A model generated the notes under the pieces. That model made no database searches. It had not been told where the DNA came from and saw nothing but the letters and a program-made list of their open reading frames with translations. The position numbers and the translations under genes are program-made. Positions 63,621 to 64,000 of a stretch of 64,000 bases of DNA are shown here, piece after piece; within the stretch, counting starts at the first letter, position 1, and every line of letters begins with the position of its first letter. The stretch lies in the NCBI GenBank assembly GCA_016709965.1, contig JADJLT010000002.1, forward strand, positions 62,001-126,000. Reading direction: 5' to 3'. Source of the stretch: Betaproteobacteria bacterium (GTDB taxonomy: Bacteria > Pseudomonadota > Gammaproteobacteria > Burkholderiales > Rhodocyclaceae).

Positions 63621-64000
63621 TCACTTGGGCGTCAGCATGTAAACTTTTTGCTCCACCCGCACCGGCTGATGAATCTCGGGATCAGGATCGGGTTCGAAAA
63701 TGCTTTCGACGTGGCTGAGCTGAATCTCAAAGGCACTGGTGTACAAGCTGGCAATTTCGTCTGCCACAGCAAACGGCTGACCTTGTGTCTCACCCTCCTC
63801 TGGCTCTTCAGTGGTCAGCAGCAGCATTTTGCAATTGGCCGGCAGAATATTCTTGAGCTGGGTGATGTAGGCGACACGTATATCGTCAGGCAGCGCAGTG
63901 AGCGATGCACGATCAAAGACTGCTGCAATTTCGCCGAGATCGGCAGCACATAGCTGAAAGAAATCACCACACAAAATGCTGATCCGGCCATGCTCCCACA
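63621..64000 (-). CDS. Thiopurine methyltransferase-like protein (N-terminus beyond window)
   Basis: The C-terminal 125 or so residues of a TPMT-family methyltransferase. Seen: ISILCGDFFQLCAADLGEIAAVFDRASLTALPDDIRVAYITQL, followed by LPANCKMLLLTTEEP and PFAVADEIASLY. The SAM-binding N-terminal half lies beyond the right edge; the frame is open to the end. By family it methylates thiols, selenium or tellurium compounds. Confidence 0.85.
   Translation of the reverse strand, partial: WEHGRISILCGDFFQLCAADLGEIAAVFDRASLTALPDDIRVAYITQLKNILPANCKMLLLTTEEPEEGETQGQPFAVADEIASLYTSAFEIQLSHVESIFEPDPDPEIHQPVRVEQKVYMLTPK

Overview
This window is a large nitrogen-fixation (nif) island, apparently from a betaproteobacterium of the Rhodocyclales (Dechloromonas/Azonexus-like). 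That placement is inferred from the gene set, namely a NifL/NifA pair, an Rnf complex, split draT and draG, a PHB depolymerase of the intracellular PhaZ type and many diguanylate cyclases, plus GC-rich codon use. No 16S or other marker gene is present.

Layout. 1-6.9 kb (minus strand): nifE-nifN-nifX-rseC-like-DUF269-CCE_0567-fdxB and two unknown genes, then a separate operon iscA(nif)-nifU running off the left edge. 7-10.6 kb: a Cache/GGDEF diguanylate cyclase, a universal stress protein and a NhaD-type antiporter. 10.7-16.1 kb (minus): rnfABCDGEH, the probable electron supply to nitrogenase. 16.1-19.6 kb: a regulatory intergenic region, then nifL-nifA. 19.6-21.6 kb: phaZ and a glutathione S-transferase. 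21.7-23.3 kb: [2Fe-2S] ferredoxin-nifZ-nifF-orf. 23.3-27.2 kb: molybdenum genes modG, modE-modA-orf-modD and a NifX-like gene, with no modBC. 27.2-32.1 kb (minus): a CCG-domain Fe-S oxidoreductase and pyruvate carboxylase. 32.4-38.4 kb: nifB-fdxN-nifO-flavodiiron protein-[2Fe-2S] ferredoxin-FeSII (Shethna)-nifQ-draG. 38.4-45.2 kb: mostly non-nif genes, including an Hsp70-like gene, an acyl-CoA ligase/ACP/GNAT operon, an alcohol dehydrogenase and a SHOCT protein. 45.3-49.7 kb (minus): an operon SIR2-like-orf-hemerythrin-Rieske-SagB/ThcOx-ankyrin whose function I cannot assign. 49.8-53.5 kb: a CoA transferase, a PAS/GGDEF protein and draT. 53.4-61.0 kb: nifHDKT-fdx-nafY-DUF6129-lrv-orf. 61.1-63.5 kb: a signalling gene split in two frames. 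The window ends inside a TPMT-like methyltransferase.

The parts are tied together by regulation that can be read directly. I found NifA enhancer motifs (TGT-N10-ACA) paired with sigma-54 -24/-12 promoters before iscA-nifU, nifE, rnfA, the ferredoxin-nifZ-nifF operon, the Fe-S oxidoreductase, nifB, the SIR2-to-ankyrin operon and nifH. A further weaker sigma-54 candidate and an NtrC-like site lie before nifLA. Thus NifA probably controls cofactor synthesis, electron supply, nitrogenase itself and several genes of unknown role. Oxygen handling is a theme: a flavodiiron protein, a FeSII-like protective ferredoxin and a hemerythrin all lie in apparently NifA-controlled operons.

The most interesting items are the SIR2-to-ankyrin operon, the NifA-type promoter on the Fe-S oxidoreductase, a dispersed 17-base motif with three exact copies, and a G-rich tract at the break in the signalling gene.
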